Assembly: GCF_024623785.1 (NCBI RefSeq)
Contig: NZ_JANKBZ010000016.1
Coordinates: forward strand, 124,001-188,000
Length of the DNA: 64,000 bases
Reading direction: 5' to 3'
From: Archangium lipolyticum
GTDB lineage: Bacteria; Myxococcota; Myxococcia; Myxococcales; Myxococcaceae
Positions 16,491 through 23,150 of the stretch are shown here, piece after piece. Positions within the stretch are counted from its first letter, which is position 1, and every line of letters starts with the position of its first letter. The position numbers were made by a program, and so were the translations under genes. Below the pieces are notes generated by a model. That model saw only the letters and a program-made list of their open reading frames with translations, had not been told where the DNA came from and searched no databases.

Positions 16491-16581
16491 AGCTTCCCGA
16501 CTTGCCTTCCCCGTGTTCCCACGTGAGAAGAGACCTGAGCCGGGCTCGCACGTCGCCTGCCCGCCGTCTCTCCTGCCCGAC

Positions 16582-18432
16582 ATGAAGCTCCGGTACGACG
16601 TCATCGTGGTGGGCCTCGGCCACGCCGGCTGCGAGGCCGCCCTGGCCTGCGCTCGCATGGGCCTGTCCACCCTCGGCCTCACCCTCAAGCGCGACCGCGC
16701 CGCCATCATGAGCTGCAACCCCGCCGTCGGCGGCACCGCCAAGGGCCACCTCGTCCGCGAGCTCGATGCGCTCGGCGGTGAGATGGGCCGCGCCGCCGAC
16801 CTCGCGGGTACGCACTTCAAGACCCTGAATGCCTCGAAGGGCCCCGCCGTTCAGGCCACCCGCGTGCTGTGCGATCGCGATGCCTACGCACGCATCATGC
16901 AGTCCGTGCTGTGGGCCCAGCCGAACCTCACCGTGCACGAGGCCGAGGTGTCGGCGGTGGTCGCCGAGGGCGGACGCGTGGCCGGCGTGGTGCTCGGAGA
17001 TGGCACGCAGGTGGCCGCGAGCGCCGTGCTGCTCACCACCGGCACCTTCCTCCAGGCCCTCATGCATGTGGGCGAGAAGAAGGAGGTCGGCGGACGGCTC
17101 GGGGACGAGGCCGCCCAGGGCATGTCCCAGTCGCTGCGCTCGCTGGGCTTCACGCTCGGCCGCTTCAAGACGGGCACGCCCGCGCGGCTGTTGCGCGACA
17201 GCATCGACTGGGCGGCGCTCGAGCCCCAGCCGGGAGACTTCCCACCCCGCCCGCTGTCGCTGCGCACGAAGTGGGGGCTCGCAGGAGGGGACTTCCCGTG
17301 CCAGCCCTCCGTCACGTGCGCGCTCACGTACACCACGGCGGAGACGCACCGGATCCTGCGCGACAACCTCCACCGCTCGCCGCTGTTCCAGGGAGAGATT
17401 GTCGGCCGGGGCCCGCGCTACTGCCCCTCGCTGGAGGACAAGGTGGTGCGCTTCTCCGCGCGCGAGCGGCACCTGGTCTTCCTGGAGCCCGAGGGCCCCG
17501 AGTCCCCGCTGGTGTACCCGGCGGGCCTGTCCACGAGCATGCCGGCGGAGGTGCAGCTTTCCTTCCTGCGCACGCTGCCCGGGCTCGCGAAGGTGGAGGT
17601 GGCGCGGTACGGGTACGCGGTGGAGTACGACTACGCGCCGCCGACGCAGCTCAAGGAGACGCTGGAGACGAAGCGGGTGGAGGGACTCTACTTCGCGGGT
17701 CAGCTCAACGGGACGAGCGGGTACGAGGAGGCGGCGTTCCAGGGGTTGTACGCGGGCATCAACGCGGGGCTGAAGGTGCGGGGCGAGCCACCGCTGGTGC
17801 TCGGGAGGGACGAGGCGCACGGGGCGGTGCTGGTGGACGAGCTGGTGACGAAGGGGGTGGACGAGCCCTTCCGGATGTTCACGAGCCGCTCGGAGCACCG
17901 GCTGAAGCTGCGCGAGGGGAACGCGGACCTGCGCCTGGCGAAGCACGGGGCGAAGGTGGGGCTGGTGTCGCGCGAGGTGCTGGAGCGGGTGGAGGCGCGG
18001 GGCCGGGCGGTGGCGGAGGAGGTGGCGCGGCTGAAGAGGACGGGGCTGGCGGCGAGACTGAAGCGGCCCGAGGTGACATACGCGGCGCTGGCGGCGGAGA
18101 AGGCGGAGGGGTGGCCGGAGCTGCCGGAGGACGTGGTGGAGGAGGTGGAGGTGGAGGTGAAGTACGAGGGCTACATCGTGATGGCGGAGCGGGCGGCGGC
18201 GAGGGAGGCGGAGGCGTGGGATGGGTGGCGGATACCGGGGGACTTCACGTACGGGACGGTGCGAGGGCTGTCGGCGGAGGCGGTGGAGAAGCTGGAGAAG
18301 CACCGGCCGGCGACGGTGGGGCAGGCGAGGCGGATACCGGGGCTGACACCGGCGGCGTTCTCGCTGTTGCTGGTGGCGCTGAAGCGGGGCGGGTTGGGAG
18401 GCGGCGGAGGCCCTCGCGAGTGCGATTCCTGA
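16582..18432 (+). CDS. mnmG: tRNA uridine-5-carboxymethylaminomethyl modification enzyme MnmG
   Basis: 616 residues, the normal length. With MnmE it installs the carboxymethylaminomethyl group on U34 of certain tRNAs, using FAD and methylene-tetrahydrofolate. The FAD-binding N-terminus reads VVGLGHAGCEAALA. The first family signature contains SCNPAVGGTAKGHLVRELDA, and the second contains AGQLNGTSGYEEAAFQGL. The C-terminal helical region with SRSEHRL is present. The start at 16582 is taken because MKLRYDVIVVG begins the conserved domain and longer frames would run through the repeat upstream. rsmG follows after 98 bp, a gene order common near bacterial origins. Confidence 0.97.
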   Translation: MKLRYDVIVVGLGHAGCEAALACARMGLSTLGLTLKRDRAAIMSCNPAVGGTAKGHLVRELDALGGEMGRAADLAGTHFKTLNASKGPAVQATRVLCDRDAYARIMQSVLWAQPNLTVHEAEVSAVVAEGGRVAGVVLGDGTQVAASAVLLTTGTFLQALMHVGEKKEVGGRLGDEAAQGMSQSLRSLGFTLGRFKTGTPARLLRDSIDWAALEPQPGDFPPRPLSLRTKWGLAGGDFPCQPSVTCALTYTTAETHRILRDNLHRSPLFQGEIVGRGPRYCPSLEDKVVRFSARERHLVFLEPEGPESPLVYPAGLSTSMPAEVQLSFLRTLPGLAKVEVARYGYAVEYDYAPPTQLKETLETKRVEGLYFAGQLNGTSGYEEAAFQGLYAGINAGLKVRGEPPLVLGRDEAHGAVLVDELVTKGVDEPFRMFTSRSEHRLKLREGNADLRLAKHGAKVGLVSREVLERVEARGRAVAEEVARLKRTGLAARLKRPEVTYAALAAEKAEGWPELPEDVVEEVEVEVKYEGYIVMAERAAAREAEAWDGWRIPGDFTYGTVRGLSAEAVEKLEKHRPATVGQARRIPGLTPAAFSLLLVALKRGGLGGGGGPRECDS

Positions 18433-18445
18433 TCGCACAGGGGGG

Positions 18446-18538
18446 TGTGGACAACGTGTGGGAAACTTTGGAGCACCGAAGGGTGCGAATCATTCCGGGG
18501 GTTTGAGACCCCGGGGAGGGAGGGCTGGCTGTGGATAA
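18446..18538 (+). promoter_or_regulatory. DnaA-box-like 9-mers at the mnmG-rsmG junction
   Basis: TGTGGATAA at 18530-18538 is an exact match to the reverse complement of the DnaA box TTATCCACA and overlaps the rsmG start. TGTGGACAA at 18446-18454 differs from it by one base. Between them is a GC-rich dyad (CCGGGG at 18495-18500, CCCCGG at 18509-18514). Two boxes without an AT-rich tract are not enough to call an origin; DnaA control of rsmG is possible. Confidence 0.25.
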
Positions 18539-19190
18539 CGCGCGCTTCGCCGATCAGATTCAGCAGGGATGCAAGGCGTTGGGAGTGGAGCTGGGGGAGG
18601 ACGTGACGCCGAGGCTGCAGCGGCTGATGGGAGAGCTGCTGAAGTGGAACGCGAAGGTGAACCTGACGGCCATCACGGCGGAGGAGGAGGTGCTGGAGAA
18701 GCACTTCCTGGACTCGCTGGCGGTGCTGCCGGAGGTGGAGGGAGCGGGGAGTGTGCTGGACGTGGGAGCGGGGGCGGGATTCCCGGGGCTGCCGTTGAAG
18801 ATGGCGAGACCGTCGCTGTCGGTGACGATGGTGGACGCGGTGGGGAAGAAGGTGGGGTACCTGAAGGCGGTGATCGCGGTGGCGGGGTTGGGGCTGACGG
18901 GGACGAAGGCGGTGCACACGCGAGCGGAGGGCAAGCCGGAGGCGGAGGGGCTGCCGCGAGCGGAGCGGGTGATCGCGCGAGCGTTCATGGACCTACCGGA
19001 CTGGCTGGACCTGGCGCCGGCGTACCTGGCGGAGGGCGGGCACGTGGTGGCGATGCTGGGCAAGGCGCAGGGCGAGGACGAGCTGCGAGCGCAGGCGGAG
19101 AAGCGAGGGCTGAAGCTGGTGTCGGCGCGAGCGTACCGCCTTCCATTCTCGGGAGCGGAGAGGCAGGTCGCGGCGTTCGCGAAGCGGTGA
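18531..19190 (+). CDS. rsmG: 16S rRNA (guanine-527-N7)-methyltransferase RsmG
   Basis: 219 residues from a GTG start. It methylates N7 of G527 in 16S rRNA using S-adenosylmethionine. The SAM-binding motif is LDVGAGAGFPGLPL (about residues 73-86). The preceding WNAKVNLTAIT and HFLDSLAVLP are typical of the family, as is the late ERVIARAF segment. It sits immediately after mnmG on the same strand; the parS tract and parA-parB follow beyond one leftward gene block. Confidence 0.95.
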   Translation: MDNARFADQIQQGCKALGVELGEDVTPRLQRLMGELLKWNAKVNLTAITAEEEVLEKHFLDSLAVLPEVEGAGSVLDVGAGAGFPGLPLKMARPSLSVTMVDAVGKKVGYLKAVIAVAGLGLTGTKAVHTRAEGKPEAEGLPRAERVIARAFMDLPDWLDLAPAYLAEGGHVVAMLGKAQGEDELRAQAEKRGLKLVSARAYRLPFSGAERQVAAFAKR

Positions 19191-19198
19191 GCAACACC

Positions 19199-19300
19199 CC
19201 CTCTCCCTTCGGGAGAGGGACGGGGGTGAGGGTACCGGGCCCCGCGGGTTGAACCCGTGCGAGGCCCCCTCTCCCTCTGGGAGAGGGCTGGGGTGAGGGT
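19199..19300 (+). repeat. REP-like dyad, copies 2 and 3
   Basis: Two hairpin-plus-tail units in direct orientation at 19199-19233 and 19267-19300, starts 68 bp apart. The spacer between them contains CCGCGGGTTGAACCCGTG. The same two-unit composite recurs at 62047-62146 and, inverted, at 22903-23001. It begins 8 bp after the rsmG stop and may end that transcript. Confidence 0.85.
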
Positions 19301-19332
19301 CTACCGGGCCCGTGTGGGCGGAGCTTCGCTGG

Positions 19333-21234
19333 CTACGAAGTCGGGGCGCCGGGCTGCCAGGGCAAAGCGGCCTGCATCATCAACTTCAGGGCGAGGTGGA
19401 TGGCGTGGTCATCGGGGAAGCTCCAGGCCTCCCACGCGCCATGGAAGAGCAGGTCGCGCAGCGCTCGCACGGCGTCGATGCTTTGGTGTAGCGCCAGCTC
19501 ATCGGACCTGCTGCCCGTGCCGAACAGCGCCTCCCTGCGATCCGGTGCGAACAGCTGCCCGGGTTGCGGCGCGAGGATCGCGAGCTCCGTCTTCACCGCA
19601 TCGCCGTCGGCACTGATGAGGAGTGTGTCGAGCCCCTGCTCCTCCAGCAGGGCGCGGAGGAACTCCTCGAAGGCGATGAAGGTGCCGAGGAGAGACACGA
19701 ACCGCTCGTCATCCGAGTGGGGAGCGCCGGCCCGTCGCCCCGAGGTGACGAAGAAGAGGAAGCTGGCCTGTGCGAGCAGGCGCTTGTCGGGGATGAAGTC
19801 GGTGAAGAGCCGGAAGAGGTTCGCGCGGAGGTATTCCACCTGCAGGATGCTGAGCAGGTTGTTCTGGCGCTGGAACTGCTCACGGAAGGTGGCCGCGTGT
19901 TCCGGCGCGAGGGTCCAGGAGCCATCCCACCGGGGCGTGGTGAGCATGAGGTCCATGTGCCCCGAGCGCTCCAGATCCTCCAGGAGACTCGCGAGCGTCT
20001 GGGTGAGACCCGCGAGGGTTTCATGGAGCAGGGCCTCGTCGTTGGCGAAGAAGGCCGCGTGGCTGAGGGCATCCCGGAGGCTCAGCCCACTCTGGCTGAA
20101 GACGATCTCCAGCCGTTGCCGGGTCGTCGGCGAGACGAGTCCCGCCGTGGCCGAGAGGCGTTCGAGCAGCTGCGGCCCCCGCGGTTTTCGGACGTTGGAG
20201 TCGGGCTGGGTGGCGTGGAGCGCCTGCCGGAGGAGCCACTCCAGCAGGATGCCCACGCCCACCGCGCAGATGATGCCGTCGGGGAGCGAGGTGCGGTGCT
20301 TGCGCGACAGCTCGAGCGCCGCTTGCTTGGGCAGAAGGAGGGTCCCCGAGGTTGAGGGCACGAACTCGGGCAGGGCGTCGAAGCGCTGCTGGAGCTCCGA
20401 GGCGATGGGGCGCTGCTCGTCGAGGTAGTGGGAGAGGATGCCCTCCTTGCGCAGATAGCGGTCGAGGGCGCTCTGGAGGCGTGCGGCGCGCGGGAAGAGG
20501 CTCAGCAGCCGGGGGGTGAACCCGGCCAGGGTCGGGTCTCCCGAGGGCCTGGGGAAACGGCGGATGACAGGGAGCTCTCCGGGGGAGAGGTAGCGCAGGA
20601 CGTAGGGGTAGTGCCGGGTGCGGCCGTCCTCCATGTTCCGCAGAAGGTCGGCGAGGTTCGCACGCGTCCCCGCGTAGGTCAGCAGCGCGGTGAGCTGCTT
20701 CAGATGGCGGAGCACCTCCAGGTTGCCGGTCGTGCCCGCGTCCAGGCATTCCCGCCGGCAGTGATCGGCGAGCAGTTGGAGCGCACGCACGCGGATGCCA
20801 CCGGGCGAGGCCAGGCACTCGGAGGGGTGGCCCTCGAGGAGCGCCTCCGCGGCGCGGCGGACCTCGTCCCAGCGCCGCGCGACCCTGCCGTCGACCAGTT
20901 TCCGCAACCGGCCGCCGCGGACGCCGTCATTGTCCGGGAGTGCCCGCGACAGGGGCTCCTGGACCTTGGCGACGAGATGCCGGACGAGGACCTGCTGGAG
21001 CGTGTCGGGGAGTCCTCGCTTGCGGATCAACGCTTCGGGGCGTCCCTCGGCCAGGGCGAGGATGTCCTCGGGGGAGCACGCGGGCCAGAGGCTCGCGATG
21101 AACGCCTCCGCGTTCTCCTGCTCCTGGGCCTCGATGAGTGCGGCCTCCAGCACCTGGGAGAGGGCTTCGGACCAGAGCGCATCGAGGGCTCGGCGTGCCT
21201 GGTCCTGGGAGGAGTTGGGGGGATGGGGGGGCAT
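19333..21234 (-). CDS. Unrecognised 633-residue protein beside the parS tract
   Basis: Start ATG 21234 (MPPHPPNSSQ) is chosen because longer versions would run through the parS site at 21301 into low-quality sequence; no strong ribosome site is visible. The protein is soluble and mostly helical, with one moderately hydrophobic stretch (GIICAVGVGILLEWLLRQAL). Two segments, SLRDALSHAAFFANDEALL and DAVRALRDLLFHGAWEAW, have the R-D-x-L-x-H/F-H look of helical DUF4209 or HEPN-like C-termini, but I cannot assign a family. It is the only gene between rsmG and the array, on the opposite strand from mnmG-rsmG and parA-parB. Confidence 0.65.
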   Translation of the reverse strand: MPPHPPNSSQDQARRALDALWSEALSQVLEAALIEAQEQENAEAFIASLWPACSPEDILALAEGRPEALIRKRGLPDTLQQVLVRHLVAKVQEPLSRALPDNDGVRGGRLRKLVDGRVARRWDEVRRAAEALLEGHPSECLASPGGIRVRALQLLADHCRRECLDAGTTGNLEVLRHLKQLTALLTYAGTRANLADLLRNMEDGRTRHYPYVLRYLSPGELPVIRRFPRPSGDPTLAGFTPRLLSLFPRAARLQSALDRYLRKEGILSHYLDEQRPIASELQQRFDALPEFVPSTSGTLLLPKQAALELSRKHRTSLPDGIICAVGVGILLEWLLRQALHATQPDSNVRKPRGPQLLERLSATAGLVSPTTRQRLEIVFSQSGLSLRDALSHAAFFANDEALLHETLAGLTQTLASLLEDLERSGHMDLMLTTPRWDGSWTLAPEHAATFREQFQRQNNLLSILQVEYLRANLFRLFTDFIPDKRLLAQASFLFFVTSGRRAGAPHSDDERFVSLLGTFIAFEEFLRALLEEQGLDTLLISADGDAVKTELAILAPQPGQLFAPDRREALFGTGSRSDELALHQSIDAVRALRDLLFHGAWEAWSFPDDHAIHLALKLMMQAALPWQPGAPTS

Positions 21235-21300
21235 GGGGGTGGAACGGACGGATGCGGGCGTCTGGGCTGACGCCACGAGGGGGTGGCGGCGGCACGGCGT

Positions 21301-21314
21301 GTTCCACGTGGAAC
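21301..21314. promoter_or_regulatory. parS site 1
   Basis: GTTCCACGTGGAAC, a perfect 14-bp palindrome and the ParB-binding consensus of myxobacteria. It lies between the starts and ends of the two leftward genes and is 460 bp from the next site. Confidence 0.92.
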
Positions 21315-21337
21315 ACCGGGGAGGGGAGGGCCCCGCG

Positions 21338-21715
21338 TCACCCGAGTCCGAGCCCGAGCGAGTGGGCATCGCGGACAGCCACACCGGTGAGCTGTTCGAG
21401 GCTCGCGCGCTGGTGCGGGGTGAGGGGATTCCAGAACACGATGAGGTCGGCGGAGGCGGACCGGGCGAGGGCTGCGAGCTCGCGGGCCTTGCCCGGTCCG
21501 AGCACCGTCTTCCGGGACAGGGGCTGGTCCAGGAGGAGGACGCCGCCGGGCCGGTGGGAGCGGGAGACGCCGCGCCGCTGGAGGACCTGTCCGACCACCG
21601 TGCTGGAGCGGGTGCGAACGTGTCCGGCGAGGACCTCGAGGAGCGCCTCCGGGTCCGGCACCTTCGCCGAGAAGAGTCCCGCCACGATGACCCGTCGTCC
21701 CGCGAGTCGTTCCAT
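21338..21715 (-). CDS. Stand-alone HflX N-terminal domain-like protein
   Basis: 125 residues. The whole sequence lines up with the N-terminal nucleotide-binding domain of the ribosome-splitting GTPase HflX. It has LLEVLAGHVRTRSSTVVGQV, then the typical GPGKARELAALARSASADLI, FWNPLTPHQRASLEQL and VAVRDAHSL. It stops with TGA exactly where HflX would continue into its linker and GTPase domain; no P-loop follows. HflX is normally above 350 residues. The frame is intact and there is no GTPase remnant downstream, so it is either an independent small protein or an early-stopped duplicate. It is flanked by parS sites on both sides. Confidence 0.7.
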   Translation of the reverse strand: MERLAGRRVIVAGLFSAKVPDPEALLEVLAGHVRTRSSTVVGQVLQRRGVSRSHRPGGVLLLDQPLSRKTVLGPGKARELAALARSASADLIVFWNPLTPHQRASLEQLTGVAVRDAHSLGLGLG

Positions 21716-21760
21716 GGGGACAGGGTAGCAGGGGGCGCCGGGTCCGGAACCCCGGAGCCT

Positions 21761-21774
21761 GTTCCACGTGGAAC
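21761..21774. promoter_or_regulatory. parS site 2
   Basis: Perfect GTTCCACGTGGAAC, paired with site 3 at an exact 27-bp start-to-start interval. Confidence 0.92.
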
Positions 21775-21787
21775 ACGGGCGGGTACC

Positions 21788-21801
21788 GTTCCACGTGGAA
21801 C
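21788..21801. promoter_or_regulatory. parS site 3
   Basis: Perfect GTTCCACGTGGAAC, 27 bp from site 2 and 12 bp beyond the stop codon of the small membrane protein gene. Confidence 0.92.
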
Positions 21802-21812
21802 AACCGGCCCCG

Positions 21813-21986
21813 CTACCGGCGACGGCGGCGGGTCCTGGGAGGGGCTCTCCGGCCCTTGAGCAGGACCCAGACCACGGCCATCAGGAACATCACCAGCGAC
21901 ACGGCGATGAAGTTGACGACATGCGCGGAATCGGTGGACCGCACGATGCTCGAAGCCACTTCAGCGAGTCGAAGGATGGGATCCAT
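21813..21986 (-). CDS. Small single-pass membrane protein, 57 residues
   Basis: From ATG 21986 (MDPILRLAEVASSIVRST) to TAG 21813-21815. An amphipathic N-terminus leads into one strong hydrophobic helix (VVNFIAVSLVMFLMAVVWVL, residues 23-42) and a tail of mostly Arg and Pro that would stay in the cytoplasm. Codon use and third-position GC look coding. The gene lies inside the parS tract, upstream of and on the same strand as the HflX-like gene. I do not recognise a family; the basic tail could touch DNA or membrane lipid. Confidence 0.55.
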   Translation of the reverse strand: MDPILRLAEVASSIVRSTDSAHVVNFIAVSLVMFLMAVVWVLLKGRRAPPRTRRRRR

Positions 21987-22114
21987 CTCGTGGGTGCCCG
22001 ATGTGAAGCGCTCCTGTGTGCTTGGTGATTGGCCAGGAAGCTAGTCACGGGAACCCCGGCGGAAAACCCGGGCCAGGGAGGAGGACGGGGCTCCTGGGAA
22101 AGGGGACCGGGAGT

Positions 22115-22128
22115 GTTCCACGTGGAAC
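22115..22128. promoter_or_regulatory. parS site 4
   Basis: Perfect GTTCCACGTGGAAC. Confidence 0.92.
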
Positions 22129-22173
22129 GGGAACAGGCCCGAGGCGGAGACACCGGGATGGGGCCCGACTCGT

Positions 22174-22187
22174 GTTCCACGTGGAAC
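22174..22187. promoter_or_regulatory. parS site 5
   Basis: Perfect GTTCCACGTGGAAC; first of three sites in a row at 27-bp steps. Confidence 0.92.
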
Positions 22188-22200
22188 ATGCCCCCGGGAC

Positions 22201-22214
22201 GTTCCACGTGGAAC
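22201..22214. promoter_or_regulatory. parS site 6
   Basis: Perfect GTTCCACGTGGAAC, 27 bp after site 5. Confidence 0.92.
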
Positions 22215-22227
22215 AGGGAGAGGCGGC

Positions 22228-22241
22228 GTTTCACGTGGAAC
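22228..22241. promoter_or_regulatory. parS site 7 (one-base variant)
   Basis: GTTTCACGTGGAAC, 27 bp after site 6. The left arm carries the T of the classic TGTTTCACGTGAAACA site, so binding is likely. Confidence 0.85.
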
Positions 22242-22328
22242 AGGACCTGGACGGAGCCCGGCGGAAAGAAAGGAGCGGGGAGGGGGCCTCGGTCCGAAAG
22301 CGCCTGGGCGGAGCCCCTGGGCAGGCGT

Positions 22329-22342
22329 GTTCCACGTGGAAC
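22329..22342. promoter_or_regulatory. parS site 8
   Basis: Perfect GTTCCACGTGGAAC, paired with site 9 at 27 bp. Confidence 0.92.
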
Positions 22343-22355
22343 AGGGAGGGCCACC

Positions 22356-22369
22356 GTTCCACGTGGAAC
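22356..22369. promoter_or_regulatory. parS site 9
   Basis: Perfect GTTCCACGTGGAAC, 27 bp after site 8. Confidence 0.92.
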
Positions 22370-22459
22370 AGGGGCAGAGAAGAGGCCGGAGGCAAGATGC
22401 GGAATGGGGAAGGGCGGCCCCGGTCCGGAATGCTCCGGGCCGAGGCCCTCGGCCGGCGT

Positions 22460-22473
22460 GTTCCACGTGGAAC
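22460..22473. promoter_or_regulatory. parS site 10
   Basis: Perfect GTTCCACGTGGAAC; begins composite unit 1, with the second dyad 15 bp downstream. Confidence 0.92.
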
Positions 22474-22488
22474 GTGCCACGGGGCCTT

Positions 22489-22504
22489 GGCTTATGCGTA
22501 AGCC
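22489..22504. repeat. parS-linked second dyad, copy 1
   Basis: GGCTTATGCGTAAGCC: 6-bp inverted arms GGCTTA and TAAGCC around TGCG. It lies 15 bp after parS site 10. Confidence 0.75.
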
Positions 22505-22575
22505 AGAGGTTCTCCGGGCTCGCGTCGACCCTCTTCCCAGCCCGCTCGCGGAGGGAGGCTTTCCCGCGAAGGGAT

Positions 22576-22589
22576 GTTCCACGTGGAAC
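22576..22589. promoter_or_regulatory. parS site 11
   Basis: Perfect GTTCCACGTGGAAC; begins composite unit 2. Confidence 0.92.
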
Positions 22590-22604
22590 GGGTCTCGGGG
22601 CCCT

Positions 22605-22620
22605 GGCTTATGCCTAAGCC
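22605..22620. repeat. parS-linked second dyad, copy 2
   Basis: GGCTTATGCCTAAGCC, arms intact, 15 bp after parS site 11. Confidence 0.75.
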
Positions 22621-22690
22621 AACGGGCCTCCCAGGCTCGCGTCGACCCTCACCCCAGCCCGCTCGTGGAGAGGCTCTCCCGCCGGGCGGT

Positions 22691-22704
22691 GTTCCACGTG
22701 GAAC
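22691..22704. promoter_or_regulatory. parS site 12
   Basis: Perfect GTTCCACGTGGAAC; begins composite unit 3. Confidence 0.92.
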
Positions 22705-22718
22705 GGCCTCCGGGCTTT

Positions 22719-22734
22719 GCCTGATGCGTAAGTC
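22719..22734. repeat. parS-linked second dyad, copy 3 (degenerate)
   Basis: GCCTGATGCGTAAGTC, arms partly eroded, 14 bp after parS site 12. Confidence 0.55.
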
Positions 22735-22793
22735 ACGGGCCCGTGCCGCGTGACTCATGCAGGGGGCGGTTGGTTCGTGTTCGCGGAGGCCCC

Positions 22794-22809
22794 GGCTTAG
22801 GCATAAGTC
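22794..22809. repeat. parS-linked second dyad, copy 4 without parS
   Basis: GGCTTAGGCATAAGTC. No parS is found at the expected position 15 bp upstream, so this unit has lost it or never had it. Confidence 0.55.
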
Positions 22810-22831
22810 GGGAGGTATTCGTGGCTGAGTT

Positions 22832-22845
22832 GTTCCACGTGGAAC
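22832..22845. promoter_or_regulatory. parS site 13
   Basis: Perfect GTTCCACGTGGAAC; begins composite unit 4 and is the site nearest parA (about 300 bp). Confidence 0.92.
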
Positions 22846-22860
22846 GAGTCGCGGAGCCTT

Positions 22861-22876
22861 GGCTTATGCGTAAGCC
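22861..22876. repeat. parS-linked second dyad, copy 5
   Basis: GGCTTATGCGTAAGCC, identical to copy 1, 15 bp after parS site 13. Confidence 0.75.
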
Positions 22877-22902
22877 AGTCGGGCCTCCCGGGCTCGCGTC
22901 GA

Positions 22903-23001
22903 CCCTCACCCCAGCCCTCTCCCAGGGGGAGAGGGGGCTTCTCGCGGATCCAACCCGGGGTCCTCGTACCCTCACCCCGACCCTCTCCCGAAGGGAGAGG
23001 G
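22903..23001 (-). repeat. REP-like dyad, copies 4 and 5 (inverted)
   Basis: Units at 22903-22935 and 22969-23001, starts 66 bp apart, opposite orientation to the dyads at 19199 and 62047. The spacer contains CTCGCGGATCCAACCCG, related to the spacers of the other dyads. It lies between the parS array and the parA promoter region. Confidence 0.85.
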
Positions 23002-23037
23002 AGTAGCGGGCATGTCAGGCAGGCAGGCTAGAAGTCT

Positions 23038-23080
23038 GATCCGGTCGAGGACTGGATCAGCCGCCGATTTGATGGATCAA
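23038..23080. promoter_or_regulatory. Two dyads upstream of parA, possible operator
   Basis: GATCCGGTC (23038-23046) and GACTGGATC (23050-23058) form an imperfect dyad with 3-nt centre. TTGATGGATCAA (23069-23080) is a perfect dyad with 2-nt centre. Both share GGATC and lie 70-110 bp before parA, where autoregulation by ParA or another factor would act. I cannot place a -10/-35 pair with confidence. Confidence 0.3.
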
Positions 23081-23150
23081 TGCGGACTCGGTACATGCCT
23101 CCCCCGCAGAGCCCCCGGGCACCTCCCGGGGCGTCGCAAGGATGGGCCAC

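Larger units (their letters stand above)
22115..22876. repeat. Main parS array (10 sites) with composite repeat units
   Basis: Ten parS palindromes in 731 bp. The right part is made of tandem units starting at 22460, 22576, 22691 and 22832 (116, 115 and 141 bp apart). Each begins with parS, then 14-15 bp, then a second dyad (GGCTTATGCGTAAGCC or a variant), then a stretch resembling the REP-like tail (GACCCTCACCCCAGCCC). Left of 22460 the sites are spaced 27, 27, 27, 59, 101 and 104 bp. Frames crossing this tract encode repeated Phe-His-Val-Glu and Ser-Thr-Trp-Asn, which are just parS translated, so no protein gene is called here. ParB should load and spread from this tract to build the partition complex. 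Confidence 0.9.

Noticed and set aside
18446-18538. Chromosomal replication origin at mnmG-rsmG
   Set aside because: Only two DnaA-box-like 9-mers and no AT-rich unwinding region or dnaA nearby; kept only as a weak regulatory candidate.
22029-22758. Several overlapping open frames across the parS array
   Set aside because: They consist of repeated FHVE, STWN and VPRGT, which are the three frames of the parS palindrome, and have no protein-like continuity.
21301-22876. CRISPR-like array
   Set aside because: The repeats are 14-bp palindromes identical to ParB sites, intervals vary, and no cas genes are present.
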